Assembly: GCF_036934945.1 (NCBI RefSeq)
Contig: NW_027016727.1
Location: forward strand, 36,001 to 100,000
Origin: Oncorhynchus masou masou
Taxonomy: Eukaryota > Chordata > Actinopteri > Salmoniformes > Salmonidae
DNA: 64,000 bases
Direction of reading: 5' to 3'
Numbering within the stretch: position 1 is the stretch's first letter; every line of letters starts with the position of its first letter. A model generated the notes under the pieces. That model saw only the letters and a list, made by a program, of their open reading frames with translations. It was not told where the DNA came from and did not search any database. This document shows, one piece after another, positions 33,601 to 44,839 of this stretch. The position numbers and the translations under genes are program-made.

Positions 33601-36600
33601 TGTAAGCACGAGAGAGAGAGAGAGAGAGAGAGAGTTAAGTTAGAAGGATTTCACATATTCATATCCATTTTCACAGGACACGTATTAACTTTTTGCAGAC
33701 TAGTGACATTCACCAAATTTGTTTAGTAATTAATCATTTATATATCCGGATATATTTCACTACGATCAAATCTTTCTTAGACAACGTCACCTCTGAAATG
33801 TTGTTGCTGTTAACGGCGAGACTTTTCAGGGCAGGAAACATAGCCGTTTTGCAACCTTCAGAAGACGTGATAAAATAATAATTTACAGAGTCTTACCAGT
33901 ATACTCAATGCCCATCTTTCGCCCTTACAGTTCTACCCATTGTCAAATGCATGTGTCATTGAAACACATATCCACATGCATCTACTGCTACCTCTACTGC
34001 TATGCTAATTCAACTTGACTTTCATTAATAACAAACACGTCAAAAAAAAGGTCACGTTTTTTTCCAAACAATGTCCGACGTAAACTTTACCAGGCATTGC
34101 GTCATCAAACCGCAAGGTTGACAAACCAGTCTTAGACATATTTAGATTCTCCAGTCTGAAATTCATGAAAAGCACGGATGTAAAAGGTTATACTTTATGG
34201 CAAATTACATTATAAATGCTACATAATTTATTATAAATGATACAAATGCTTATTCATTGAAATGCTAATGTTTACAAACAAGGACATTTATTAGGATAAT
34301 AGTATACATTTTGTTGTTGATAATGCTCATGAAAGTAAAGTACTCCCAAGAACTATAAATGCACAAGTCAAAGCTAACAACAGGGCTATGTGATTTGTCA
34401 TACGGTGTAGTGAACAGGTATGAGAAGTGTCTGTGTTGGTACCATTATGCCCGCTCTTACCTAGGCAGTTCGCCAATACTCAGTACGGCTCCATCAACCA
34501 AAGGGTTTGTTGAGAGATCCAAAACTGTCAAAGACTGTAAGACATCGTTAGGCCTGTGTAAAAGAGGCAGAAATACAAGTCAAATGTTACAAGTGTTGCT
34601 TTAGATTTTTTTTTAAATACATCGGAACGGAGACCCAAAACGGACGGCTAAAACCTTACTTCTGTAGTTCAGTGATGTCATTTTCAGAGGCGTAGAGCTC
34701 TTCCAGCAGTGGCCACATGGGGGCGCACTCAAGCAGCTAACAGATCAACACCAAAGGGAGATGGATAAATGTAAAGAGACAGCATTTCGATCACTTCTCA
34801 TTTCTTTAGGCCTTCACATGTTTGCACCAGCTCATTAATTAACATACTGTGCGCTGCAACTTAATTGTCTATTACCGTATTAACTGGTACAAAAACACCT
34901 TTAAAAATAAAATCAGCCTACAATATTGTATTTACTTGACATGGGATTGATCCGAATTAATCTTTCATCAATTCCTCACATCCTATCTCTTCGCCTCCTC
35001 AACCATATTGGTGGATAAAGTCCAAGGTTCTTCCATGCCAGCCTTCTTCTCCAACGAGTTATGAGAAGGATGTAAGTATAGAGGATGCGAGGAATTGAGG
35101 AAAGATGAATTGAGAAAGAGACCCATAATGCCTAAGGGAAAGGTACAGGGTGGTGGCTGTCACCTGAGGCCACGTGAGGGCACAGTTGGTGAGGGAGAGG
35201 ACCCTGAGGCAGGAGAACGCCCGGGGTCGCACCGTAGGGTTGGAGGGCACACGCAGTCTGTTGTGGCTGAGGGGAAAGAGGACAAGAGAGACAGTCAGTG
35301 AAGGGATCAGAGTTTGAGAAAAGTGAGGCACAAAAACACACACACATCCTTATTCAGCGTGATCTACCTGAGCTGAAGCTCTTTGAGTTCCTCCATCTGC
35401 TCCGTGATGGCCATTACGTCGTCCCAGCAGCACAGGAGGTTCCCACACAGGTCCAACATCAGCACGTCTGACAGGGACCATTAAGGATGCAGTAGTGGCG
35501 CACCATCAGCTAAATGTCCAATCAACGCTTCCCCCAAGCTAATTCAATTGGGTGGGTGGACCGTACATTTACTTATGGGGTTGCGACCCAAATAACACAC
35601 GCATTCGCTAAAGTGCACTACTTTTGACCAGAGCCCTAGTCAAAAGTAGTGTACTATATCGGGAAAAGGGGTATTATTAACATGAACAATTTTATATTTT
35701 TGACAGTTGTAACTTTTTGGTCATGAGCACTTATTTAGCTAATTAAAAGCTACTAAATGAAAGGATACGGGGAGTGGTGTTTCGGATTTCATTTGCAGGG
35801 CCTGGGCTGGAAACCTCACACAACCTCAGTGCAACATCGGTCAGGTTTTCCACCCTGCGGAGGAGCACAGATGACAACAACGCATTTCACTGAATAAGTA
35901 CAGATGACTGCAGATCAGAAAAGTGAAACTCTGTTGGAGTGTGGTGGAGTTCAATAGTCCCAACTCAAGTGCCTACTTTTTGTAACCATTCTTTACTTAA
36001 TATTTATTGAGCCTTTATTTAACCAGGGAATACCCTTTAGGTTAGAAATCTATTTTGCAAGGGGGGCCTGATACTGACATCCTCTGGTATAGGTGGCATG
36101 CTTTAACAATATTCCAAACAGTACATACAGAGTTGACCGTACAAATAAGCTCAGATTAAGCCTAGTCCTGGACTAAAATGCACTCTCACTCTCAGGCTCC
36201 AAAGCCTTGCTGTCCCCTTACTTTTGTTTCTCTGTGATGGCCTCGAAGCCCACCATCTCCACCGTCCTCGTGGAGATCTGGATCTCCTCTCCCAAGACCT
36301 GCTGGACCTCCATCTCGTAACGCCGCTTGATGGCCGTCAGGTAGTCCACCCCGAAACTGGCCTTCTTGGGCCGGACAAAAGAGCCTCCCTTCGGGTGCCT
36401 TAGGTGGGGTGGAGGGGGTGAGAACCTTTGTCTGAGAGCAGCAAAACACATAATGGCCACATTCCAAACCCCCCAAAATTGTGTTTCCCGTTTCCTTTTT
36501 TTTGAGGGTGGAGACTTCATTTTTGCCGGAAATCTCAATTTCTAACACGTATGAACACATAAATAAATCACACAGCTGACCAAATTACGCTATATTTGAC

Positions 36601-37089
36601 TTATGGGTTAACAGAGATTAGGATGACACCTATCTCAACAGGTCAGTGTAATTTCATGCTACCATCATTGAGATACTAGAGAGGGTTTACTTTACCTGCA
36701 AGTGAAGTAGTGGACACCTTCATGGCTGCCATCGTGTTTGCCTCGATCAGGGTTGTCCCACTCCACACCAAGCCACAACCCTAAGCACAGAGGCATTGGT
36801 AAGCACAGGCACTGAATAAGTACTTGGTTATAATACATGACCAAGAATAATGCCGAATTTCTCTCAAACAGTGCTGCCACACCCACTGTGGATAACGCTT
36901 ATGTTACTTTGCCTATTATATCCATATCCCAAGCAGTTTGTAGCTAGTTAGCTTACCTGCAGTTGGTGGTACAGTGCCAACAAACCGCACCGTGCCACGC
37001 TCCCCGTCACAAGCCACCCGTTTGCCCACTGCGTCTGATGGAAGGCATTCGTGCATGGTGGTGGGTTGTGTCTGGTCAGGGACTCTCAT
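30629..37089 (-). CDS. tbce: Tubulin folding cofactor E, 16 coding exons
   Basis: Cytosolic chaperone that binds alpha-tubulin and works with cofactors A-D in assembling tubulin heterodimers. Coding exons (high to low): 37089-36957, 36780-36696, 36398-36222, 35854-35769, 35467-35368, 35266-35164, 34736-34660, 34553-34461, 34155-34091, 33855-33791, 33504-33352, 32902-32749, 32477-32409, 31664-31605, 31289-31198, 30724-30629. All introns are GT-AG. The sum is 1608 nt, 535 codons plus stop, close to human TBCE (527). The N-terminal CAP-Gly domain has GVEWDNPDRGKHDG. Leucine-rich repeats follow (LMLDLCGNLL, LTVLDLSTNPL, LKSLAVNSNNIS), then a C-terminal ubiquitin-like domain ending FYSIEDGDKVLVRWL. 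The first ATG is at 37089; a second (37056, MHECLPSDAVGKR) fits other TBCE starts better. A 5' UTR exon ending at 37407 (donor GATAAAG/GTAACT) is likely. RBM34 diverges from it. Confidence 0.93.
30915..31197 (-). repeat. 47-bp tandem array of splice-donor-like units in TBCE last intron
   Basis: Six units of exactly 47 bp begin at 30916, 30963, 31010, 31057, 31104 and 31151 (plus coordinates). The next position in register, 31198, is the last base of exon 16. On the transcript strand each unit ends CCTCAAAG and is followed by GTAAAG, as at the true donor (GCTCAAAG/GTAAAG). The unit farthest from the exon has AT in place of GT. The 21 bases before each copy match the exon end at about 16 positions, so the array probably arose by duplication across the exon-intron border. 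Confidence 0.9.
31712..31990. mobile_element. Palindromic MITE-like element in TBCE intron
   Basis: Long inverted repeat: AGCAATAAGGC at 31712 pairs with GCCTTATTGCT at 31852-31862, and TGGCCAATATACCACGGCTAA pairs with TTAGCCGTGGTATATTGGCCA. A related segment (CCCGTGGTATTCGGTCTG and CAGTACCACGGC) follows to about 31990. It is a known kind of salmonid hairpin element and lies between TBCE exons 14 and 15 (numbered with the 5' UTR exon as 1). Confidence 0.75.
33610..33637. repeat. AG microsatellite
   Basis: GA dinucleotide run in a TBCE intron, about 100 bp upstream (on the transcript) of the exon at 33504-33352. Confidence 0.9.
35560..35680. repeat. Short inverted-repeat element in TBCE intron
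   Basis: GTGCACTACTTTTGACCAG (35615) is followed closely by TAGTCAAAAGTAGTGTACTA (35637), an imperfect palindrome. The same sequence type (AGTGCACTATATTGGGAATAG) appears at about 47630 in a TOMM20 intron. Confidence 0.6.
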
Positions 37090-37905
37090 TGTACTCACTG
37101 TATCTATAACGTTGGGTATTATTATACCTATATATGTACAATGAAAAAGAATGAGCAGGTAAAGCCTTCTGTACTTACTGTACTTTAACAGCGCTGTTTA
37201 AGAAAGAGTTAGGTAATACCGTTATAGTAGCTAGCTGAAATACTTGCTGTCATGTCAACTCCCGGGAAACGGTGATGTTGTTTAGCTTTATTTGCTTGGC
37301 TAGCTAGATTAGCTACAACAAATATCTCCACTGCCAAAGAAACACGAGTACCACTTATCCACAGAATCGATATACTGTTATTTCCAAATATTTGTTTGAA
37401 AGTTACCTTTATCAGAGAGTGTTGGTCATATTACGCAGCAGCATAAATAATCACAGCTCACAACATCCCGACAGGAAGTAACTGAATATGATGATGCACA
37501 CGTTTGTCGTACAAGTTTGATGGATTATTAATTATGAAGTTATCGGAAATAAACGTTAATTTAGTATCAATATTTAAATAGCTATCATCGTTATAATCAG
37601 GTAACAATCAATGCATCTATATTTAGATCACTGGATGAAAGCCCACCCGTATGATACAGCAAGGAACCATTTACAATTGCGTTGTGCATGGTAGGAAATA
37701 ATTAGGTGAAGGACAGGCCTTCGTTGAGTAAAGCGTGAGTAAATAGGTACAGTTCTTTTTGGAATCAATAAATAGTTCTAATGAGATGTGTTCATTATAA
37801 CTTCCCGTCAATTTATTTTATTAATTATTTCCATGATAAAAAGCACGTTTTTATAAGATTGTCTCATCATTCAAACCAGCTGGGATCGACCATCGAGAAC
37901 TGACC
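37090..37905. promoter_or_regulatory. Divergent promoter region between TBCE and RBM34
   Basis: The two start codons face away from each other with about 816 bp between them. The probable TBCE 5' UTR exon occupies about 37407-37480, leaving about 400 bp for a shared or paired promoter. A GGAAGTA (37476) is ETS-like. No clear TATA box was seen. Shared regulation is inference from layout. Confidence 0.45.
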
Positions 37906-40900
37906 ATGAAAAATAAACTTTCTGGAAAGAGGTTAGTCTCCATTCCACGAGTGTCCGCATGTAACTAACGTTAATACTAATTATGTTCAATTTGTACATT
38001 GTTGGAAATACAAGGTAGTTGGGGAAACTCACACTGTGTATTACACTGAAGTAACATTTTATCGCAACATGTAAAGTGTTGGTCCCATGTTTCATGAGCT
38101 GAAACATGATCCCAGAAATGTTCCATATGCACAAACCATATTTCTCTCAAATATTGTGCACAAATTTGTGGACGAAGGACTGCGGGCTCTCCCGACACGA
38201 GTAAGACATTTAAGCGTGTTAACCCTCGCAAGGCTGCCAGCCGAGACGCTGATCCTCAACACATGGGCCCAACAAGGGTGCGGTGCTCAGCCCCCTCCTG
38301 TACTCTCTGTTCACCCATGACTGCATGGCCACGCACACCCCCAACTCAATCATCAAGTTTTCAGACAACACAAGAGTAGTAGGCCTGATTATTAACAATG
38401 ATGAGACCGCCTACAGGGAGGAAGTGAGGGCCCTGGGAGAGTGGTGCCAGGAAAATAACCTCTCACTCAATGTCAACCAAACAAAGGAGCTGATTGTGGA
38501 CTTCAGGAAACAGCAGAGGGAGCACGCCCCTATCCACATCGATGGGACCGCAGTGGAGAAGGTGGAAAGCTTCAGGTTCCTAGGCGTACTCGTCACTGAT
38601 GATCTGAAATGGTCCACCCACACAGACAGTGTGGTGCAACAGCGACTCTTCAACCTCAGGAGGCTGAAGAGATTTGGCTTGGCCCCTAAAACCCTCAAAC
38701 TTTTACAAGCGCACAGTTGAAAGCATCCTGTCGGGCTGTATCACCGCCTGCTACGGCAACTGCCCAACGCATCACCAGGGGCAAACTACCTGCCCTCCAG
38801 GACACCTACAGCACCCAATGTCACAGGAAGGCCATTTGGTAGTCCATTCTTGTGGGCCGCTAAGGAGTATTGGTGTCTTTGAGGGGTGTTTTGGCCTGGT
38901 TTGCTAACTACCTCTCTCAAAGAGTGCAGTGTATAAAGTCAGAACCTGTTGTCTCAGCCACTGCCTGCCTGTCACCAAGGGTGTACCCCAAGTCTCGATC
39001 CTAGGCCCCACACTTCTCAATTGACATCAACAACATAGCTCAGGCAGTAGGAAGCTCCTCCTCGGATTTTATGTTAAACGCTCTACAACAAAGCTTCTTA
39101 GTGTCCAACAATCTTTCTCTGCCCTTAACCTTGTTCTGAACACCTCCAAAACAAAGGTCATGTGGTTTGCTAAGAATAATGCCCCTCGGCAGGGAAGGGT
39201 GCTCTCGAGCGGCTAGATATTCTTCACCATTCGGCTATCAGATTTGCCACCAATACACCTTATAGGACACATCACTGCACTCTATACTCCTCTGTAAACT
39301 GGTCATCACGGTATACCCATTGCAAGGCCCAGTGGTTGATGCTTATTTATAAAACCCTCTTAGGCCTCACTCACCCCATCTGAGATTTCAACTGCAGCCG
39401 TCTTCCTTCAAATACAACACCCGTTCTGCCAGTCACATTTTGTTAAAGGTTCCCAAAGCGTACACATCCTTGGGTCACTCGTCTTTGCAGTTTGCTGCAG
39501 TTATCGACTGGAACGAGCTGCAACAAACATTCAAACTGGACCGTTTAATCTCAATCTCTTCATTCAAAGACTCAATCATGGACACTCTTACTGACAGTTG
39601 TGGCTGCTTTGTGTGATGTATTGTTCTCTCTACCTTCTTGACTTTTGTTGTTGTCTGTGCCCAATAATGTTTGTACCATGTTTTGTGCTGCTATCTTGTT
39701 TTGTTGCTACCATACTATGTTGTCTTACGTCACTCTTCATGTAGTGTTGTCTCTCTTGTCGTGATGTGTGTGTGTTGTCCTATATTTTTAATTTATTTTT
39801 AATCCCCCGTCCCCACAGGTCTTTCGCTTTTTGGTAGGCCGTCATTGTAAATAATAATTTGTTCTTAACTGACTTGCCTAGTTAAATGAAATAAAATATA
39901 GTTGTGAATTGTTAGATACTACTGCACTGTTGGAGCTAGGAACACAAGCATTTCGCTACACCCGCAATAACATCTGCTAAATACACTACTGTTCAAAAGT
40001 TTGGAGTCACATAGAAATGCCCTTGTTTTCCATAAAATCATACATGAAATTAGTTGCAAAATGAATAGGTAATATAGCCAAGACGTTGACAAGGTTATAA
40101 ATAATTCATTTTAATTGAAATAATAGTGTCCTTCAAACTTTGCTTTTGTCAAAGAATCCTCAATTTGCAGCAATTACAGCCTTGCAGGCCTTTAGCATTC
40201 TAGTTGTCAATTTGTTGAGGTAATCTGAAGAGATTTCACCCCATGCTTCCTGAAGCACCTCCCACAAGTTGGATTGGCTTGATGGACACTTCTTACGTAA
40301 CATACGGTCAAGCTGCCTCCCACAACAGCTCAATAGGGTTGAGATCCGGTGACTGTGCTTGCCACTCTATTATAGACAATTGGCATTCGGACCACAGGAA
40401 TATCCAGAGCTGTTGCCAGAGAATTGAATGTTAATTTCTCTATCATAAGCCTCATTCAACGTCGTTTTACAGAATTTGGTAGCACATCCAACCACCCACA
40501 CAAGTGCAGACCACGTGTACAGCATCATGTGGGAGAGCATTTTGTTGATGTCGACATTGTGAACAGAGTGTCCCATGGTGGGGTTGTGGTACTATATGGG
40601 CAGGCATAAACTACGGACAACAAACACAATTGCATTTTATCGATGGTAATTTGAATGCACAGAGATACGACAATTGGCCTCTCGTCGTGGTGACATTAAT
40701 CAGTCACCAACACCATGTTTCAGCATGATAATGTGCGGCTCCAAGGCTCTGTACACAATTCCTGGAAGCAGAAAATGTCCAGTTCCATGGCTTGCATACT
40801 CAGACATGTCACCCATTGAGCATGTTTGGGATGCTCTGGATCTACGTGTACGACAGCTTGTTTCCAGGTCCCGCTATATTCAGCAACTTCGCACAGCCAT

Positions 40901-43900
40901 TTAAGAGTGGGACAACATTCCACAGGCCACTTTCAACAGCCTGATCAACTCTATGCAAAGGAGATGTCACGTTGCATGAGGTAAATTGTGGTCACACCAG
41001 ATACTGACTGATATTCTAATCTACGGCCCTACCTGTCACCAACAGATGCATATCTGTAGTCCCAGTCATGAAATCCGTAGAATAGGGCCTAATTAATTTA
41101 TTTCAATTGACTATCATATGAAGTGTAACTCAGTAAAATCATTCAAATTGTTTCATGTTGCGTTTTATATTTTTCTTCCATAAGTTGCTTCAAGTCAGCA
41201 ACCAATTTGTTTTAGTATCTCAATGGCACTGGATAGCCTACCTTTTGATTGTGTATTACCTCTATGGATGTTCAGGAAATGCTTATGAAGATGATTTTTT
41301 TTGTAGCAATAAATATTACACGTACCTCGGCATCCATGCACATCTAGCTACCTAATGCAGCACTGTGGTAGTGAACTGCTGCAGTATCTCATGAGTCTAA
41401 CGATGTTACTTGTTTTTCCTTAGTGAGGGGCCATCTGTGGACGGACAGCCCATGGACTATGTAGTGGGATCAGTATCAGGCAGCTTGTTTCCAAAGGAGT
41501 CTGCATCCAGTTCGGGATCTTTATCTGCCTTGTTCCAAGCTGCGCCAGTAGTTGACACACTGTTCTTTGTTCCTGCTCCTAAGGTACGGCCATAAGTCCC
41601 AAGGAAAGGATGCACAGTTCAGGTCTTTTAATGCTGCAGCCCAGCTCATTTTTGTTTTCCAGGATACCAAGGCCATGTTCAGTAGAGAAAAGGTTTTTGA
41701 AATAAATGTGAAACGGCATTTCTACCTGTCCACTAAGAAACACACACTTTTGCTTTCCGTTGCAAAATGATGATCGGTGTCCAGTAGGGACGTAATGGGG
41801 AGGTATTATCTGGGAAACCAACAGGACTCCAGAGCTTGAGGGCCTGAGTCGTGTACCCTTGCTAGTCTTCTGTGTTTGCCAACTGAGTGAAATTCTAATT
41901 TAACTTTTTCTTCCCTTCATAGCCTGAACCGAGGAGCGTGGAGGTGAAGGAAGGCGCAGTCACAAAAGTCCCGAACAACCAGAAAAAACGAAGAAAGCTG
42001 CTAAGGACAAATCGGCTGCAGACCTAAATCTAGAAAACAGGTGAGCGATTAAAAAAGTAAATGACATGCAAAATAATATGCAAGAGATGTAGATTGATAG
42101 TTAAAGCTCTCTCTCGCTTTCAGAGAAAGTGCGTTACAAAATGCTGACGAAGATGAACAGATCCCAAAGATGCCCAAGAAGACTAAACGGAAAGCTGCTG
42201 AGATGGAAGAAGGGGGTGCGACAGAGGAGGAGGAAAGGCAGACAAAAAAACAGAGGACTGGAGCCCAAATTGCGGCGGAGAGGGTAAAGCAGAAACGAAC
42301 AGTGTTTGTCGGCAACCTTCCTGCCAGCTGCACAAAGAAGGTAACAGCAGCCCCAGTCGTTATAAACAGTGACCATAATCTCATTGATTAGGTATGTCAA
42401 AAGCAGACCTGGGTTTAAATCTCACGTGAAAATACAAATATGCCTTGTTGTTTCTCTGTTTGGTTTTTCAGACCCTACAGCTTGTCTTCAAGGATCAGGG
42501 AGCCATTGAAAGCATCCGATTTCGATCCGTGGTAAGTACTCCATTCGCTGTATTAGATTAATCTAATACCCATCAGACAATATGAGTGCTCATTTCCACT
42601 AGGGTTGAGCTTCCTGAAAGCTTCATAGTAATGGATGAAAGATGATACAACGCTTTCTGAAGACTCAACCCTGATCGGTGAAGCTAAAACATGGCATTTT
42701 CCTTGCAGGTAAGAGAGGATCCATCTATGTCACGCAAAGTAGCAGCTATTCAGTAAGTTCCCCTGAATTTTTAACCATGAGAAATGCTAACACTGATTTG
42801 AATGGGAGTTTATCCGTGGTAACATGACGCATGTATTCGAGTACTTTTTGCTGTTGCTTTCCCTTTCCAGACGTAAGGTTCACCCAAAGAAGCAGAGCAT
42901 CAATGCCTACGTGGTGTTCGAAGCTGAGGAAGGAGCCGAGAAGGCATTGGAAAGGTAGTCCCTGACAAGCATTCAACTTTAATTTTAGCGTGACTGTTTT
43001 AAGTTATCATAATCTGGTAAACCCAGAGCTGAAGTCTTGCTTAATTGCGTCAGATGCTCTATTATCTTTCAAATTTCTGAAGGGAAATGTGAGCGCACCT
43101 GCGAAATCGTGATGTCAAAAAAAAATCTGCATACTAGAACAAAGTTCCTCATTAGTAGTCTTTAAATGTTGCAGGAATGGCATGGAGATTGAGAAAAACT
43201 TTCACATCCGGGTGGACAGGGTCTCCAAAAGTTCATCGGTAAGTGTGTCCCATGACATTGAATATTTTAAAAAGAACACACCATGCGTTAAGACCGGTAT
43301 ATTTGAATGCACTTGCTGACAGTTAAGGTCATACATTTGCTTAATCTTTTGATTTTGTATAAACTTGTTTGAGTAAGGATGCTGCGACATCTATTGAATA
43401 GAATTGTTTCGTCTTTCAGCACGATCACAAGAGGTCAATATTCATTGGCAATCTACCATTCGGTGAGTAAGAGGGTTTACTTTCCTGTGAACTTGTCAGT
43501 CAAAAGGAAACCAATAACATGCAGGTTATTTGGTTCATATTTCATACGCTATTAACTTGCAGATATAAACGAATTGCCAGTGCGACAGCACTTTGAGGAG
43601 TGTGGCAAGGTGGAGGGGGTGCGATTGGTGCGGGACAAGAACTCTGGAATGGGCAAGGGCTTCGGCTACATCTTATTCCAGGTGAGGAAATATAACATTT
43701 CATATGCACCAGACCCGCTCAGAGATGTTATGTATGCATTTCAAGACGCTTCTTCTCACTACTGAGCTGGCCAAGTCTCATACTGCAGCCAATGTTTTGC
43801 ATGCACACAATTTGGGTTTAGACTACTACTAATTCGTCTTATGAAACCTCTTTTCTAACTACACCCCTGCATCATCTCTAACGGTTAATGTTTTTGTTGT

Positions 43901-44325
43901 AGAGCATCGATGCTGTCCAGCTGGCCTTGAAACTAGACAGCTCCAAACTCCTCGGGAGGTCAGTCCGGGTGAAGAGGTCAGTGAAGAAGGAGAAAGAGAA
44001 GAAGAAAGTGGTGCACAGAGGGCCTAGAGGGAAAGAAAGAGAAACTAAAGGTGCAGGGAAGGAGCCTACCAAAGGAGGATTTAAGGGGAGACCGGGCCAG
44101 GGCGTTCCCCAAAACAAATCTTCCGGGGGGCCGCAGGGGAAGGGGCCTCAAATGAAATCGATGGGGAAGCCATTCAAGAAAAGTCCAGGCGAGGCACAGA
44201 AAGCCACCACAAGCCCCTCTTCCTTCAAAGGTGAGATGGCCGACCCAAACAGCAAAAAAGCAAAGGCGAAAGCACTGAAGAAGAAACTCAAACCGAGGAA
44301 AAGGAATCAGGTTGTACACATTTGA
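37906..44325 (+). CDS. rbm34: RNA-binding protein 34, 11 exons
   Basis: Nucleolar two-RRM protein related to yeast Nop12, with an expected role in rRNA maturation. Exons: 37906-37931, 41424-41583, 41934-42040, 42124-42340, 42472-42531, 42709-42752, 42871-42954, 43175-43238, 43430-43463, 43563-43681, 43903-44325. The total is 1338 nt, 445 codons plus stop (human about 430). RRM1 starts at TVFVGNLPASC and runs over exons 4-8. RRM2 has IFIGNLPF and the RNP1 KGFGYILF. The C-terminal tail is very Lys/Arg rich, fitting nucleolar location. The start ATG codes for MKNKLSGK in a 26-nt exon; the phase fits exon 2. Exon 3 is open only from the second AG (41932-41933); the AG at 41921-41922 would lead to a stop. 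AATAAA at 44531-44536 is the probable poly(A) signal. Intron 1 (3.5 kb) is full of transposons. Confidence 0.92.
38040..38181 (+). mobile_element. Tc1-like element A, left terminal part, in RBM34 intron 1
   Basis: CGCAACATGTAAAGTGTTGG, then CCATGTTTCATGAGCTGAAA and GTGCACAAATTTGT match the left end of the Tc1 family whose transposase is at 22713 and 40391. It is cut by a LINE at about 38182. Confidence 0.65.
38182..38837 (+). mobile_element. LINE ORF2 fragment with internal deletion
   Basis: Same family as 6912-9974, here in plus orientation. It begins in the linker (TTTAAGCGTGTTAACCCTCGC), then jumps to the reverse transcriptase middle (LSPLLYSLFTHD, then FSDNTRVVGLI in place of FADDT). It continues in one open frame (38283-38720) through NNLSLNVNQTKELIVDF. 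It is interrupted by an L2-like copy; its 3' UTR resumes at 39896. Confidence 0.7.
38838..39895 (+). mobile_element. L2-like LINE fragment nested in the LINE
   Basis: Translates in shifting frames from the reverse transcriptase region (GVFEGCFGLVC, then a KGVPQVSILGP-like block) to NLVLNTSKTKVMW and SSVNWSSR-like sequence, then the 3' UTR with TGGCTGCTTTGTGTGATG and the tail CCTAGTTAAATGAAATAAAAT. The YADD region is deleted (near 39045-39075). Confidence 0.65.
39896..39980 (+). mobile_element. LINE 3' UTR, remainder of the copy at 38182
   Basis: GTTAGATACTACTGCACTG, then AAGCATTTCGCTACACCCGC and AACATCTGCTAAATA belong to the 3' UTR of the same LINE family as 6912-9974. Its place directly after the L2-like tail indicates that the L2-like copy was inserted in it. 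Confidence 0.6.
39981..40390 (-). mobile_element. Tc1-like element C, terminal repeat and transposase end
   Basis: Starts CACTACTGTTCAAAAGTTTGG, a well-known salmonid Tc1 terminal repeat. The minus strand then gives the degenerate transposase C-terminal region (AATTACAGCCTTGCAGGCC and CAATAGGGTTGAGATCC on the plus strand). It joins element A sequence at about 40390. Confidence 0.65.
40391..41175 (+). mobile_element. Tc1-like element A, transposase with internal deletion and right end
   Basis: Begins TGTTGCCAGAGAATTGAATG, loses a block near 40495, then runs through DVDIVNRVSHGG, a CAGCATGATAATGTGCGGC stretch (second Asp), and SPIEHVWDALDLRVRQL, where the catalytic Glu is kept. The right end reads GTTTCATGTTGCGTTTTATATTTTT. 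Together with 38040-38181 this forms one element split by the LINE copies. Shifts and stops inactivate it. Confidence 0.7.
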
Positions 44326-44530
44326 TGGTCTGTGCTTTGTGATGCATCGTTAAAGCAGAAAATTGGTTGTAAAATGATCATGGTGTGTAAACGTTCCTGA
44401 TGTAACATCCAGGCCCTCCCACATTTCCAGTTGAAACATGGTTGTTTTTTAGGTTGGGGCTGTCCCACCGAATATGTATGTCAATCCCACCTAATGGTAA
44501 GGTTAAACATTCATTGACATTAAAAGACTA

Positions 44531-44577
44531 AATAAAATTTTAGAAGAAGCAAAGGTGTTGTCATTTACCTTTTTATT
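44531..44577. terminator. Facing poly(A) signals of RBM34 and TOMM20
   Basis: AATAAA on the plus strand at 44531-44536 follows RBM34. TTTATT at 44572-44577 is AATAAA on the minus strand and fits the end of the TOMM20 3' UTR. The transcripts would nearly touch or overlap by a few tens of bases. Cleavage positions are not visible from sequence. Confidence 0.6.
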
Positions 44578-44839
44578 TAGATTTCTTACAAAGAGGAACA
44601 ACCTTAATGACCTGACAGAACATTTAAATCACTTTAAAGTATCCACGTCCGACTGAAAACAAAACAACTTATACAATGAAACAACAGCGTTGAGACAGAT
44701 CACATGTAGGAACAAGGAAATTGAAAGACTTAAGAAGTTTGTAGAAAGGTTTTAGTACAGGGGCTATATGTATCAAGCCTCAGTAGGAATTATTTTTAAA
44801 GATCAGTTTCCTTTTAGATTGCAATGAATAAGACTGCAT

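Noticed and set aside
36916..37098. TBCE start at 37098
   Set aside because: The codon there is GTG, and the AG of the acceptor overlaps it (37098-37099). The first ATG is at 37089.
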